From Enterococcus rivorum (GTDB lineage: Bacteria > Bacillota > Bacilli > Lactobacillales > Enterococcaceae): DNA of 48,470 bases. Shown in pieces: positions 17,950-26,963 of the stretch (the first letter of the stretch is position 1; each line of letters opens with the position of its first letter). The notes under the pieces were generated by a model. It searched no databases. It worked only from the letters and a program-made list of their open reading frames with translations, and was not told where the DNA came from. Both the position numbers and the translations under genes were made by a program. The stretch is taken from the NCBI RefSeq assembly GCF_001742285.1, contig NZ_MIEK01000021.1:1-48470 (forward strand). The letters are read 5' to 3'.

Positions 17950-20900
17950 TTAGTCTTTCGTATCTTCAGCTGTTTCAATATTTTGAAGAAGATTTGCATC
18001 CGCAGCATCTTTTGCATCAGCCGCTTCTTTTTCTAATTGTTTTGCTGATTGTTGTTCTGCAAATTTGGTTAGGGCATCAACAGTGATCAAGTCATCATCA
18101 TCGTCATCCATATCACGTAATTCGATTTCTTGTTCTTCAATGTCCAATACACGCATGTCTAAGCCAAGTGATTGTAATTCTTTCACTAATACGCGGAATG
18201 ATTCCGGTACACCTGGTTTTGGAATTGGTTCACCCTTAACGATTGCTTCGTAAGTTTTCACACGACCAACAACATCATCTGATTTGTACGTTAAAATTTC
18301 TTGTAATGTATACGCAGCACCGTAAGCTTCCAGTGCCCATACTTCCATTTCCCCAAAACGCTGTCCACCAAATTGAGCTTTACCTCCAAGTGGTTGTTGG
18401 GTAACAAGTGAGTATGGTCCAATCGAACGGGCATGTAATTTATCATCAACCATGTGGGCAAGTTTAATCATGTACATAACCCCAACAGAAATGCGGTTAT
18501 CAAATGGTTCCCCTGTACGACCGTCATATAAAACAGTCTTCGCATCACTAGCCATACCAGCTTCACGAACAGTTTCCCAAACATCATCATCATTCGCGCC
18601 ATCGAAGACTGGTGTTGCAATATGAATGCCTAACTGACGAGCAGCCATTCCTAAGTGCAATTCCAATACTTGTCCGATGTTCATACGAGACGGTACCCCT
18701 AGAGGATTTAACATGATATCAATCGGTGTTCCATCTGGTAAGAACGGCATATCTTCTTCAGGCATAATACGGGATACAACCCCTTTATTTCCGTGACGAC
18801 CGGCCATCTTATCCCCTTCGTTGATTTTACGTTTTTGAACAATATACACACGAACCAACATATTTACACCAGGAGATAATTCATCTCCAGCTTCACGGGT
18901 AAAGATTTTCACATCATGGACAATACCACCACCACCATGAGGTACACGTAATGAAGTATCACGTACTTCACGAGCTTTTTCGCCAAAGATAGCATGTAAC
19001 AAACGCTCTTCAGCAGATAACTCAGTTACGCCCTTAGGTGTGACTTTCCCTACTAGTAGGTCGCCATCTTTCACTTCAGCACCAATACGGATAATGCCCA
19101 TTTCATCTAGATCTTTTAAGGCATCTTCTCCGACGTTTGGAATTTCACGAGTGATTTCTTCAGGTCCTAATTTTGTATCACGAGCTTCTGATTCATATTC
19201 TTCAATATGGATAGAAGTGTAAACATCATCTTTCACTAAACGACGACTCATAATAATCGCATCTTCATAGTTGTAACCTTCCCAAGTCATGAAGCCGACA
19301 AGAACGTTTTGTCCTAAAGCCATTTCCCCTTCTTCCATAGAAGGTCCATCCGCCAATGTATCACCTTTTTCAACTTTTTCGCCTAAAAAGACAATTGGAC
19401 GTTGGTTATAACTTGTTCCAGAATTTGAACGACGGAATTTTGTTACCATATATTTATCTAATGCACCATTGTCGCGACGAACGCGAACTTCTGAAGCATC
19501 AACATACTCAACCACACCATCATGTTTACATAAAAGAGCGGCCCCTGAGTCATGGGCAGATTTATATTCCATCCCAGTTCCCACAAGCGGAGAACGAGGT
19601 TGAATCAACGGAACTGCTTGACGCTGCATGTTGGCACCCATCAAGGCACGGTTGGAGTCATCGTTTTCCAAGAACGGAATACACGCTGTAGCGACTGCAA
19701 CTACCTGTTTAGGAGATACATCCATATAATCGACTTTATCAATCGTCACTTCAAGGTTTTCACTTTGCAAACGAGCCATTACTAATTCTTCCGCAAACGT
19801 ACCGTCTTCGTTTAATAAAGAGTTCGCTTGGGCTACGATGTAATGGTCTTCCGTGTCAGCAGTTAGATAATCTACTTGATCTGTTACTCGACCGGTTGCA
19901 CGATCGACACGACGATACGGTGTTTCAATAAAACCAAATTTATTTACTTTAGCATAACTAGATAAGCTGTTAATCAATCCAATATTCGGACCCTCAGGCG
20001 TTTCAATCGGACACATACGACCATAATGGGAATAGTGAACGTCTCGAACTTCATAGCCGGCACGGTCACGAGTCAAACCACCAGGCCCTAAGGCAGATAG
20101 ACGACGTTTGTGCGTTAACTCACCTAATGGGTTTGTTTGATCCATGAACTGTGATAACTGAGAAGAACCAAAGAACTCTTTAATACTTGCCACAACTGGA
20201 CGAATATTAATCAATTGTTGTGGTGTTAAGGTCTCAGTGTCTTGAATAGACATTCTTTCACGAACCACACGCTCCATACGTGCTAAACCGATACGGAATT
20301 GATTTTGCAGTAATTCACCCACTGAACGAATCCGACGATTTCCTAAGTGATCGATATCATCTACATTGCCGATATCTTCCATTAAGTTAAAGAAATAACT
20401 CATTGAAGCAATAATATCAGCTGGACGAACTGTTTTCACACTTGTATCAGGATAGCCATTACCAATCACATTCACGATACGTTCAGGATCTTTTGGAGAA
20501 AGCACCTTAATGGTTTGAATCGTCATTGGCTCTGTTACTACGCCATCTTCTGTAGGATAAAAAGTAATGCTGTTCAAGCCATTATCAATATGTTCTCCTA
20601 AAGTTTCCATTACTTGATGTGATAAAACTGTTCCTTTTTCAGCAAGGATTTCGCCTGTTTCAGCATCAATTAATGTTTCACCTAATGTTAAGTTCAATAG
20701 ACGTGTTTTTAAATCCAATTTTTTATTAACTTTATAGCGACCAACATTGGCTAAGTCATAACGTTTTGGATCAAAGAAACGAGCATTTAACAAGTTACGT
20801 GAACTGTCTGCTGTTTTTGGTTCGCCAGGTCGAAGACGCTCATAGATGTCTTTTAACCCTTCCTCTGTACGAGAATCCGTTGCATTTTTGTGTAAGTCTT

Positions 20901-21567
20901 TTTCAATTGTATTGCGTAGACCTTCACTTTCACCAAAAATCTCAAAGATTGTATCATCCGAGCCAAAACCTAACGCACGAACAAGAACGGTCAAAGGAAT
21001 TTTACGTGTGCGGTCAATTCTTACATAAGAAATATCTTTCGCATCAGTTTCCATTTCTAGCCATGCACCACGGTTAGGAATTACAGTAGAACCAAAACCT
21101 TCTTTACCGTTTTTATCAACTTTACCATGGAAATAAACTCCTGGTGAACGGACTAACTGAGATACGATAACACGTTCAGCCCCGTTGATAACAAAAGTAC
21201 CCATTTCAGTCATTAGAGGGAAATCGCCAAAGAATACTTCTTGTGCTTTGATTTCTCCCGTTTCACGGTTTGTTAATCGTAAAGTTACATGTAATGGTGC
21301 AGAATAATTCGCATCATGTGCACGTGCTTCTTCAACTGTATACTTCGGTTCTTTTAGTTCGTAATCTACAAATTCCAAAGAAAGATTCCCTTGGAAATCA
21401 TCGATTGGTAAAATATCTTCAAACATCTCTCTTAGACCTTCGTCCAAGAACCACTGATAAGAATCTGTTTGAATTTCAATCAAATTTGGTAATTCCAATA
21501 CTTCACTGATACGTGCGAAACTTCTACGTTCGCGGTGTTTTCCGTATTTTACTACGTGTCCAGCCAA
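17950..21567 (-). CDS. rpoB: RNA polymerase beta subunit
   Basis: About 1205 residues. It forms the other half of the active centre and the rifampicin pocket. The rifampicin region is wild-type in appearance ([32 protein letters not shown]). A GTG at 21576 is in frame but overlaps the gaggag site. The TTG at 21567 has that site eight bases upstream and gives [17 protein letters not shown], matching the N-terminus of other Firmicute RpoB proteins. The acidic C-terminal tail ([17 protein letters not shown]...) is typical for enterococci. It is transcribed from a strong promoter at 21814-21842 with a leader of about 240 bases. Confidence 0.99.
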   Translation of the reverse strand: MAGHVVKYGKHRERRSFARISEVLELPNLIEIQTDSYQWFLDEGLREMFEDILPIDDFQGNLSLEFVDYELKEPKYTVEEARAHDANYSAPLHVTLRLTNRETGEIKAQEVFFGDFPLMTEMGTFVINGAERVIVSQLVRSPGVYFHGKVDKNGKEGFGSTVIPNRGAWLEMETDAKDISYVRIDRTRKIPLTVLVRALGFGSDDTIFEIFGESEGLRNTIEKDLHKNATDSRTEEGLKDIYERLRPGEPKTADSSRNLLNARFFDPKRYDLANVGRYKVNKKLDLKTRLLNLTLGETLIDAETGEILAEKGTVLSHQVMETLGEHIDNGLNSITFYPTEDGVVTEPMTIQTIKVLSPKDPERIVNVIGNGYPDTSVKTVRPADIIASMSYFFNLMEDIGNVDDIDHLGNRRIRSVGELLQNQFRIGLARMERVVRERMSIQDTETLTPQQLINIRPVVASIKEFFGSSQLSQFMDQTNPLGELTHKRRLSALGPGGLTRDRAGYEVRDVHYSHYGRMCPIETPEGPNIGLINSLSSYAKVNKFGFIETPYRRVDRATGRVTDQVDYLTADTEDHYIVAQANSLLNEDGTFAEELVMARLQSENLEVTIDKVDYMDVSPKQVVAVATACIPFLENDDSNRALMGANMQRQAVPLIQPRSPLVGTGMEYKSAHDSGAALLCKHDGVVEYVDASEVRVRRDNGALDKYMVTKFRRSNSGTSYNQRPIVFLGEKVEKGDTLADGPSMEEGEMALGQNVLVGFMTWEGYNYEDAIIMSRRLVKDDVYTSIHIEEYESEARDTKLGPEEITREIPNVGEDALKDLDEMGIIRIGAEVKDGDLLVGKVTPKGVTELSAEERLLHAIFGEKAREVRDTSLRVPHGGGGIVHDVKIFTREAGDELSPGVNMLVRVYIVQKRKINEGDKMAGRHGNKGVVSRIMPEEDMPFLPDGTPIDIMLNPLGVPSRMNIGQVLELHLGMAARQLGIHIATPVFDGANDDDVWETVREAGMASDAKTVLYDGRTGEPFDNRISVGVMYMIKLAHMVDDKLHARSIGPYSLVTQQPLGGKAQFGGQRFGEMEVWALEAYGAAYTLQEILTYKSDDVVGRVKTYEAIVKGEPIPKPGVPESFRVLVKELQSLGLDMRVLDIEEQEIELRDMDDDDDDLITVDALTKFAEQQSAKQLEKEAADAKDAADANLLQNIETAEDTKD

Positions 21568-21623
21568 GCTCTTCACTCCTCTAACTTAAAAGTCTATCAA
21601 AACACTAACCGAATTTTTCAATA

Positions 21624-21652
21624 CTGTTACAAATATTAAATTACTGTAACAG
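21624..21652 (-). ncRNA. Structured rpoB leader segment (possible Lacto-rpoB motif)
   Basis: The rpoB leader includes a perfect 8-base inverted repeat (ctgttaca 21624-21631, tgtaacag 21645-21652) about 50 bases upstream of the start codon. A conserved RNA called the Lacto-rpoB motif is known upstream of rpoB in Lactobacillales. The position fits, but I cannot confirm the motif itself. Confidence 0.35.
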
Positions 21653-21813
21653 CGAGCATTTTATGCAGTTTTTAGGCAAAAAAAAACCAAAAATAGAATG
21701 TGCTCTTGAAAATTTCTCGTGCGTTTCTACTTTTGTTTCCCTATAAAAAACCGGAACGGACAATATTTCGCTCCTGCTTCATCATTTTTTTCAGATAGTT
21801 TTTGCATCTATTA

Positions 21814-21842
21814 ATTTTACTCTCTTCTATAGTAGAAGTCAA
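21814..21842 (-). promoter_or_regulatory. Strong sigma-A promoter of rpoBC
   Basis: On the minus strand ttgact (21837-21842), a 17-base spacer and taaaat (21814-21819). Transcription would start near 21806 and produce a leader of roughly 240 bases. Confidence 0.8.
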
Positions 21843-22027
21843 GGATTAGTATAAATTACTTTTATATTATTAATATGTAAGTATAGGCTTCTCAGAAAAA
21901 ATCGAACGAACAAAATATAATACAAAAAATTCTGCCCCTCCGATTGTTTTCTACTAATTTCTATTTGTTCCACAAATCACTTCTAACATCAAAATATATC
22001 TTAATTAGACAACATTGACAGATACCT

Positions 22028-22663
22028 TTAATCTATCGGTTTAAAAGTCATTGCAATTTGCTTCATCTGTTCCTCATGATCTTTAAACATACTTTTAGAA
22101 ACCCATGTTAACAACTGAATATAATTGTCTTTACTTTCTAAATAATATACAACGTAGTGTATATTAGCTCCCTCTATCTCCGCCTCAAAACTTGCTACAG
22201 AGCCTTTCATTCCATTTAATTCTATTGGAGTCGTTAAAATTTCTTCACCTGCACGCAACGCCATCTGCTCAACCATCATATTTTCAAATGCTGCAAAATC
22301 AACTATATCTTCCTTACTATCGATAATAGCTCCCATAAAAGTTTTATAGTTCGTAATAACAAAACTCGCTACTGGATTAATTGATTCGAACTCTGGATAC
22401 TCTCGCCAGCCCTTCAACAAGCCGTATTGAAATTTTTCGCCATTTGGCGCTACACATTCTACCTCTTCTTTTATTTCTTCTTCATCGGTAGTAGAAGATG
22501 TTTGTGTTTGCAATTCATCATCTTTATCTTGTTTTTCCAGTTTTCTCTTTTCTTTCTGAATGGATTTACTAGTAGAATCTACTTGACCCTTACCTGGTAC
22601 ACAACCGCTGATCCCCAATATTAAGAAGCTAATCCCTAACATTAGCGCTATGCTTTTTTTCAT
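22028..22663 (-). CDS. Putative lipoprotein of unknown function
   Basis: 211 residues with a lipoprotein signal (MKKSIALMLGISFLILGISGC), lipidated Cys21. A highly charged Lys/Glu/Asp/Ser/Thr linker (residues ~25-70) is followed by a compact domain of about 140 residues (VAPNGEKFQYGLLKGWREYPEFESINPVASFVI... EEQMKQIAMTFKPID). The layout resembles PsbP-like or DUF-type lipoproteins that pair a disordered linker with one small alpha/beta domain, but I cannot place it in a named family. It stands alone between rpoB and the ABC importer, with ggggg upstream of the ATG. Role unknown. Confidence 0.7.
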   Translation of the reverse strand: MKKSIALMLGISFLILGISGCVPGKGQVDSTSKSIQKEKRKLEKQDKDDELQTQTSSTTDEEEIKEEVECVAPNGEKFQYGLLKGWREYPEFESINPVASFVITNYKTFMGAIIDSKEDIVDFAAFENMMVEQMALRAGEEILTTPIELNGMKGSVASFEAEIEGANIHYVVYYLESKDNYIQLLTWVSKSMFKDHEEQMKQIAMTFKPID

Positions 22664-22800
22664 TTCTCTATCTCCCCCTTATTAATTCCCAACATATTTA
22701 TAAATAAACCAATATAATCATAAATATCCCACACCATAATAGAAAAAGCAATCACCTTAAATGGAATTTCAAAAATAGTCAGACAATTTCACTGAATCGG

Positions 22801-22830
22801 TTGACAGTCCTTTAGTTTTTCCTTTATACT
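22801..22830 (+). promoter_or_regulatory. Promoter of the ABC importer leader
   Basis: ttgaca (22801-22806), an 18-base spacer and tatact (22825-22830). The -35 is consensus. Transcription would begin near 22838, about 25 bases before the leader ORF. Confidence 0.85.
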
Positions 22831-22862
22831 ATAAGCAATTCATTTTGCGGAGGAGACTATTT

Positions 22863-22919
22863 ATGAACGTACTAATCCACCCACAATCGAATAATCTTTA
22901 CTTTAGCTATTTTGGATAG
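22863..22919 (+). CDS. Putative 18-residue leader peptide
   Basis: The ORF encodes MNVLIHPQSNNLYFSYFG and ends with TAG. A very strong ribosome binding site (ggaggag) lies seven bases upstream, better than that of most full genes here. Two Tyr and two Phe codons cluster within the last six codons. Directly after the stop comes a hairpin (22920-22948), then alternative pairings, and 145 bases later a terminator. This is the layout of a leader peptide in ribosome-mediated attenuation. No trace of a longer gene remains in the frame. Stalling on Tyr or Phe codons is inferred. The downstream importer family is usually linked to tryptophan, and no Trp codon is present, so the sensed amino acid is open. 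Confidence 0.6.
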   Translation: MNVLIHPQSNNLYFSYFG

Positions 22920-22969
22920 GTTTGTATTCATGAGTTGTGGATACAAACAAGCAGAAACCTGTTTTGTAT
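22920..22969 (+). promoter_or_regulatory. Competing hairpins of the leader
   Basis: Strand 1 gtttgtat (22920-22927) pairs perfectly with strand 2 atacaaac (22941-22948). Strand 2 (with the preceding gg) can instead pair with strand 3 gttttgtatc (22961-22970) using one bulge. An outer aggttt (22918-22923) can also pair with aaacct (22955-22960). The structures exclude each other, and a ribosome stalled at the end of the leader ORF would cover strand 1. Confidence 0.55.
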
Positions 22970-23009
22970 CTATGATGGCTGAAGAATTTTGTATGGAGCA
23001 AAAGCCGCG

Positions 23010-23097
23010 TAGACAATTTCTAAGTGGCGTATGAAGAAGTTTTCTTACTTTATGACTTTTATCATCCATTTAGGCATATTGTCTAAATGGATTTTTT
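23010..23097 (+). terminator. Attenuator: terminator with competing antiterminator strand
   Basis: Terminator: atccatttag (23064-23073) pairs perfectly with ctaaatggat (23083-23092), 9-base loop, then T run to 23097. Antiterminator: tagacaatttctaagtgg (23010-23027) pairs with ccatttaggcatattgtcta (23066-23085) apart from a small internal loop and one G-U pair. It would remove the left terminator arm. A small gccgc/gtggc pair (23004-23008, 23024-23028) could in turn hide the antiterminator strand. This mutual exclusion indicates regulated read-through into the importer genes. Confidence 0.75.
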
Positions 23098-23127
23098 GTT
23101 TCACTAAAACAAATTGGAGGAATTAGG

Positions 23128-24114
23128 ATGAAAAAGAAATTGTTAGGACTAGGAATTTTGTCGGCTGTTGCATTGTTAACACTGGGCGCTTGCGGAAGTA
23201 ATACTAAAGACAAAACAGATGGTAGCTCAGACAAAGAAATGAAAACGGTCGGTGTGCTTCAATTAGTTGAACACGGCTCATTAGATGCTGCTTATGAAGG
23301 ATTTAAAGAAGGCTTAGCTGAAAATGGCTTTAAAGAAGGAGAAAACCTAAAAATTAACTACTTGAATGCTCAAAACGATCAAGCACAGTTAAAAAGTATG
23401 AGTGAAAAATTGGTAAAAGAAAAACCGGACTTGATGCTTGGTATTGCTACGCCAGCTGCTCAATCTCTTTTAAATGAAACTACAACTATTCCAATCGTTG
23501 TCACAGCTGTCACTGATTTAGAAGAAGCAAAATTAGTAAAATCAAATGAAAAACCAGGTGGAAATGTCACAGGTACAACTGACTTAGTAGATATTGATAA
23601 GCAAATCGAGTTATTACTAAGTATCGTTCCAGATGCAAAGACGATTGGCATCATGTATAATGCTGGCGAAACAAATTCTAAAATTCAAGCTGATATTGCC
23701 GAAAAAGCGTTGACTAAAGCTGGCGTAAAAGTAAAAGTTTTAACAGCAAATTCAACGAATGATGTACAACAAGTAACAACTAGCTTGGCCAAAGATACTG
23801 ACGGAATCTACATTCCAACAGACAACACATTTGCTTCTGCCTCTGCGGTTATTGGAGAAGTTGCAAAAGAATACAAAATCCCAATTGTTCCCGCTTCAAT
23901 TGAACAAGTAACTGAAGGTGGTATCGCGACTATCGGAATCGACTATAAAGCATTAGGAAAACAAACGGGTGAAATGGCTGCTAAAATTCTAAAAGGTGAA
24001 GCAGAACCTGCGACAATGCCTGTGGAAACAGCTAAAAACTTAGATTTATCTATTAATAAGGAAATGGCCAAAGCAATAGGAATTGATCCAGATAGTATCA
24101 AAATACCAAAATAA
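23128..24114 (+). CDS. trpX: TrpX-like ABC transporter substrate-binding lipoprotein
   Basis: 328 residues. A lipoprotein signal (MKKKLLGLGILSAVALLTLGAC) gives lipidated Cys22. The mature part matches the ABC_sub_bind family (TVGVLQLVEHGSLDAAYEGFKEGLAENGF, GIATPAAQSLLNETTTIPIVVTAVTDLEEAKLV, PGGNVTGTTDLVDI, GIMYNAGETNSKIQ, GIYIPTDNTFASASAVIGE), known in streptococci as TrpX. It would deliver an amino acid, probably aromatic, to the permease at 24261. It follows the attenuator directly, with ggagg before the ATG. The eight residues before the cysteine, VALLTLGA, match the pheromone cOB1 (VAVLVLGA) at six positions. The substrate remains unproven. Confidence 0.85.
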   Translation: MKKKLLGLGILSAVALLTLGACGSNTKDKTDGSSDKEMKTVGVLQLVEHGSLDAAYEGFKEGLAENGFKEGENLKINYLNAQNDQAQLKSMSEKLVKEKPDLMLGIATPAAQSLLNETTTIPIVVTAVTDLEEAKLVKSNEKPGGNVTGTTDLVDIDKQIELLLSIVPDAKTIGIMYNAGETNSKIQADIAEKALTKAGVKVKVLTANSTNDVQQVTTSLAKDTDGIYIPTDNTFASASAVIGEVAKEYKIPIVPASIEQVTEGGIATIGIDYKALGKQTGEMAAKILKGEAEPATMPVETAKNLDLSINKEMAKAIGIDPDSIKIPK

Positions 24115-24178
24115 AATTGAAGGAATACTTCCTATTTTATATGATCAATTCCCACCGCTGTCTATTGCCTAAGTAAGA

Positions 24179-24217
24179 CTATTGAGATAAACTGATAAAA
24201 CGGATTTATCTCAATAG
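24179..24217 (+). terminator. Intercistronic hairpin between binding protein and permease
   Basis: A perfect 13-base stem (24179-24191 with 24205-24217) and a 13-base loop, followed by only three T. It is likely a weak terminator or RNA stabiliser that leaves the binding protein more abundant than the permease and ATPase, as is usual in ABC importer operons. Confidence 0.6.
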
Positions 24218-24260
24218 TTTATACATAACTACAAATTTTTATTGAAAGAAGCTGATTTTT

Positions 24261-25223
24261 TTGTCAAATATACTCAATATTTTTCTCTCTTCCACTTCGC
24301 AAGGACTTTTATGGTCTTTGTTAGCAATTGGTGTTTTTCTAACCTATCGCATCCTAGATATTGCTGATTTAACTACTGAAGGAAGCTTTCCTTTGGGTGG
24401 AGCTGTGGCAGCAATTATTCTAACAAAAGATCCAACGACTTGGCCGGCCCCTTTACAAGCCTTAATGGAACTCAATCCTATCATGACACCACTTATTGCG
24501 GTATTGATTGCCTTTGTCGCGGGAACGCTTGCGGGATTGGTTTCGGGATTACTACACACTAAGTTAAAAATCCCAGCATTACTAGCAGGAATCATTACCA
24601 TGACAGGACTTTACAGTATAAATTCTCGGATTATGGGCGCTCCAAACATTCCTTTACTAGGAACAGACACTATTTTTTCGCCAGCACAAACATTAGGTTT
24701 AACTAAAATCAATAGCGTTATTCTGATTGGCTTATTGATTGTTGCTGTGGTGATTGTACTCCTTGTTTTATTCTTTAAAACTGAAATTGGTTTGGCAACT
24801 CGTGCCACTGGGGATAACATCGAAATGAGTGAAGCCAACGGGATTAAAACTGATAACATGAAAATTATCGGTTATATGCTTTCAAATGGCTGTATTGCTT
24901 TAGCAGGTGCTTTATTAGCACAAAATAATAGTTTTGCTGATTTAAATTCAGGAATCGGGACAATCGTTATCGGTCTTGCTTCCATTATCATTGCAGAGGT
25001 GCTGTTCAGAAACAAATCATTACCAGTCAGACTAATTACCATTGTTATCGGTGCTATTCTTTATCGATTTATCCTAGCTTGCGTGTTGGAATTAAACGTT
25101 GATCCAGCCGATTTGAAATTATTCTCTGCTATTATATTAGTTATTTGCTTGTCTTCACCATTAATTCAGAAAAAATTAGGTTTTTCTAAAAAGAATACAA
25201 AAAAAGGAGGACAGGCCAAATGA
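24261..25223 (+). CDS. trpY: TrpY-like ABC transporter permease
   Basis: 320 residues with about eight to nine hydrophobic segments. It resembles the branched-chain/sugar-type permease fold used by the TrpXYZ family (GVFLTYRILDIADLTTEGSFPLGGAVAA, AGTLAGLVSGLLHTKLKIPALLAGIITMTGLYSINSRIMG, LATRATGDNIEMSEANGIKTDNMKIIGYMLSNGCIALAGALLAQ). The start is a TTG, with only a weak agaagc upstream. It lies 147 bases after the binding protein with a hairpin between them, and it overlaps the ATPase gene by four bases (ATGA), so those two are translationally coupled. Confidence 0.85.
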   Translation: MSNILNIFLSSTSQGLLWSLLAIGVFLTYRILDIADLTTEGSFPLGGAVAAIILTKDPTTWPAPLQALMELNPIMTPLIAVLIAFVAGTLAGLVSGLLHTKLKIPALLAGIITMTGLYSINSRIMGAPNIPLLGTDTIFSPAQTLGLTKINSVILIGLLIVAVVIVLLVLFFKTEIGLATRATGDNIEMSEANGIKTDNMKIIGYMLSNGCIALAGALLAQNNSFADLNSGIGTIVIGLASIIIAEVLFRNKSLPVRLITIVIGAILYRFILACVLELNVDPADLKLFSAIILVICLSSPLIQKKLGFSKKNTKKGGQAK

Positions 25224-26023
25224 AATCAGTCTTAACTATCAAAAATTTACACCAATGCTTTGAACGTGGGACGGTAAATGAAAACCATGTTCTCAAAGGA
25301 ATCAACTTAACCATTAATCAAGGTGAATTCATTACCATTATTGGTGGAAACGGTGCTGGAAAGTCTACTTTACTCAACAGCATTGCCGGAACTTTACCCA
25401 TTGAAGAAGGTCAGCTATTTCTAAATGAAGTGGATGTTACTAAACAAAAAGTCGTAGCACGTTCCAAACAAATCAGTCGTGTGTTTCAAGATCCTAAAAT
25501 GGGCACTGCCGTCCGTTTGACAGTGGAAGAAAATATGGCATTAGCCATGAAACGCGGTAAAAAAAGAGGATTAGGAAACGGTGTTAGAAAAAAAGAGCGT
25601 CAATTTTTCAAAGAACAATTAGCAAGCTTGGGTCTAGGGTTAGAAAACCGTTTAGCTACCGAAATCGGATTGCTATCTGGTGGACAAAGACAAGCGATTA
25701 CTTTATTAATGGCTACGCTAATTCGTCCAGAACTTATTTTATTAGACGAACACACAGCGGCTCTTGATCCTAAAACTTCAATTACAGTAATGGAGCTAAC
25801 CGATCGCTTAATCAAAGAGCACAATCTGACTGCCTTTATGGTTACCCATGATATGGAGGATGCCATTCGTTATGGGAATCGCTTAATTATGCTTCATCAA
25901 GGACAAGTCGTTGTAGACGTTCCAGCTGAAAAGAAAAAAGATCTAACCGTCAATGAACTGATGGATATGTTCCATAAAAACAGTGGTACTGAATTGAAAG
26001 ATGACCAGTTGTTGCTGGTTTAA
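25220..26023 (+). CDS. trpZ: TrpZ-like ABC transporter ATP-binding protein
   Basis: 267 residues. It powers the importer. Walker A (GGNGAGKST), Q-loop (RVFQDPKMG), signature (LLSGGQRQAI), Walker B (LILLDEHTAALDP) and the switch His (MVTHDMEDA) are intact. The Walker B Glu is followed by H-T-A-A as in this family. It overlaps the permease stop by four bases, and an aaaggagg site lies in the end of the permease gene. A terminator follows at 26050-26084. Confidence 0.9.
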   Translation: MKSVLTIKNLHQCFERGTVNENHVLKGINLTINQGEFITIIGGNGAGKSTLLNSIAGTLPIEEGQLFLNEVDVTKQKVVARSKQISRVFQDPKMGTAVRLTVEENMALAMKRGKKRGLGNGVRKKERQFFKEQLASLGLGLENRLATEIGLLSGGQRQAITLLMATLIRPELILLDEHTAALDPKTSITVMELTDRLIKEHNLTAFMVTHDMEDAIRYGNRLIMLHQGQVVVDVPAEKKKDLTVNELMDMFHKNSGTELKDDQLLLV

Positions 26024-26049
26024 GACTAACTATTATTTATATTAGAAGT

Positions 26050-26084
26050 AAAAGCCCCCTCCTGTAATGCTTAAGGAAGGGGCT
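26050..26084 (+). terminator. Terminator of the ABC importer operon
   Basis: Arms aagccccctcc and ggaaggggctt around a short loop, with T-rich sequence after it and A-rich sequence before it. It may also serve the minus-strand hydrolase gene ending at 26147. Confidence 0.75.
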
Positions 26085-26146
26085 TAATTTAACAAAATTG
26101 AACCAGTCAAATTTTAATATAGACTAGTTAAGTATGTCTAGAAACG

Positions 26147-26824
26147 TTATCCAGCTAAATTATTTTTTAAAGCTGTTAATAATAAATCCGACGTAGGATT
26201 AGTTCCACTCCAATCATAAACAGGCATGTCTTTACCATTATTATCACGATAAATCGTTTTTAAAATAGTTACCTGTGCTGGATCTGTTAAAATTTTAACT
26301 TTATCTCCTGTAAAATAATACATTGCTTTTCCTTTTGAGTAAATACATTGCATAGTAACCTCTCCTTTATTTTGTATTGTTTTGAGTAAATTGAACCAAT
26401 ACCTGGCTTGCGTTTGTCGAATAGGCTGGTTCGGGTTAGCTGGACGTTCGTAATATCGAATAAAAATATCTGCCAAAAATTCTGGCATTTGTTTACTTTG
26501 AGAAAATTGTTTAAATGTCATAGATGGATGTTGAAACTGTTGATTATTTTCAACTTCCCATTCTAAACGTTTGCATTGACTGATTACATCTTGATAAACC
26601 AATCCATTCGTTTTCGCCCAGTTAATATATTTTGTTGCTGGTGTCCATTGAACTAGCCCATACCCGCCAGACATATTGCCAATGATGTCCGATTCCCAAC
26701 AATCAGGAATAATACCACTTTCTGATTGCATATTGCCTAATAATGCCGCTACAGATTCTTGGCTCCATCCTTTACTGCTTAAATAGTTCCAAATCTGTTT
26801 GGCAGTTTCTAGTTGTGTAGTCAT
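26147..26824 (-). CDS. Endolysin-like wall hydrolase: tail-tip lysozyme domain plus C-terminal module
   Basis: 225 residues, no signal peptide. The first ~150 residues match the phage tail-tip lysozyme fold (AKQIWNYLSSKGWSQESVAALLGNMQSESGIIPDCWE...GYGLVQWTPATKYINWA), with a likely catalytic Glu35. The last 68 residues are nearly identical to those of the next gene. They begin at a Met (26353) preceded by its own aaaggag, so the module alone could also be translated. Internal starts that yield free binding domains are known for enterococcal phage endolysins such as Lys170. No holin or other phage genes adjoin it. It is probably a domesticated lysin or a bacteriolysin that cuts enterococcal-type walls. 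Substrate not determinable. Confidence 0.75.
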   Translation of the reverse strand: MTTQLETAKQIWNYLSSKGWSQESVAALLGNMQSESGIIPDCWESDIIGNMSGGYGLVQWTPATKYINWAKTNGLVYQDVISQCKRLEWEVENNQQFQHPSMTFKQFSQSKQMPEFLADIFIRYYERPANPNQPIRQTQARYWFNLLKTIQNKGEVTMQCIYSKGKAMYYFTGDKVKILTDPAQVTILKTIYRDNNGKDMPVYDWSGTNPTSDLLLTALKNNLAG

Positions 26825-26963
26825 CTTGTTCCTCCCTACTTTTTATTCATTACTTAATATTTTGCATTGACAACTTGATTAGGTTCCACTAAAGATACTG
26901 TTGATGTCTCCTTTAAAATATTAATATTTATCTTTATAGATTAATTAAGCCTAGCTACCAATA

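Noticed and set aside
22872-23069. 65-codon minus-strand ORF over the leader
   Set aside because: No ribosome binding site, no recognisable product, and it lies antisense to the attenuator. It is explained by the palindromic leader sequence.
22838-23100. T-box riboswitch upstream of the TrpXYZ-like importer
   Set aside because: Position and terminator would fit, but the conserved T-box sequence (core ggtgg-acc-cg) and a recognisable specifier stem are not present, while a strong leader ORF is.
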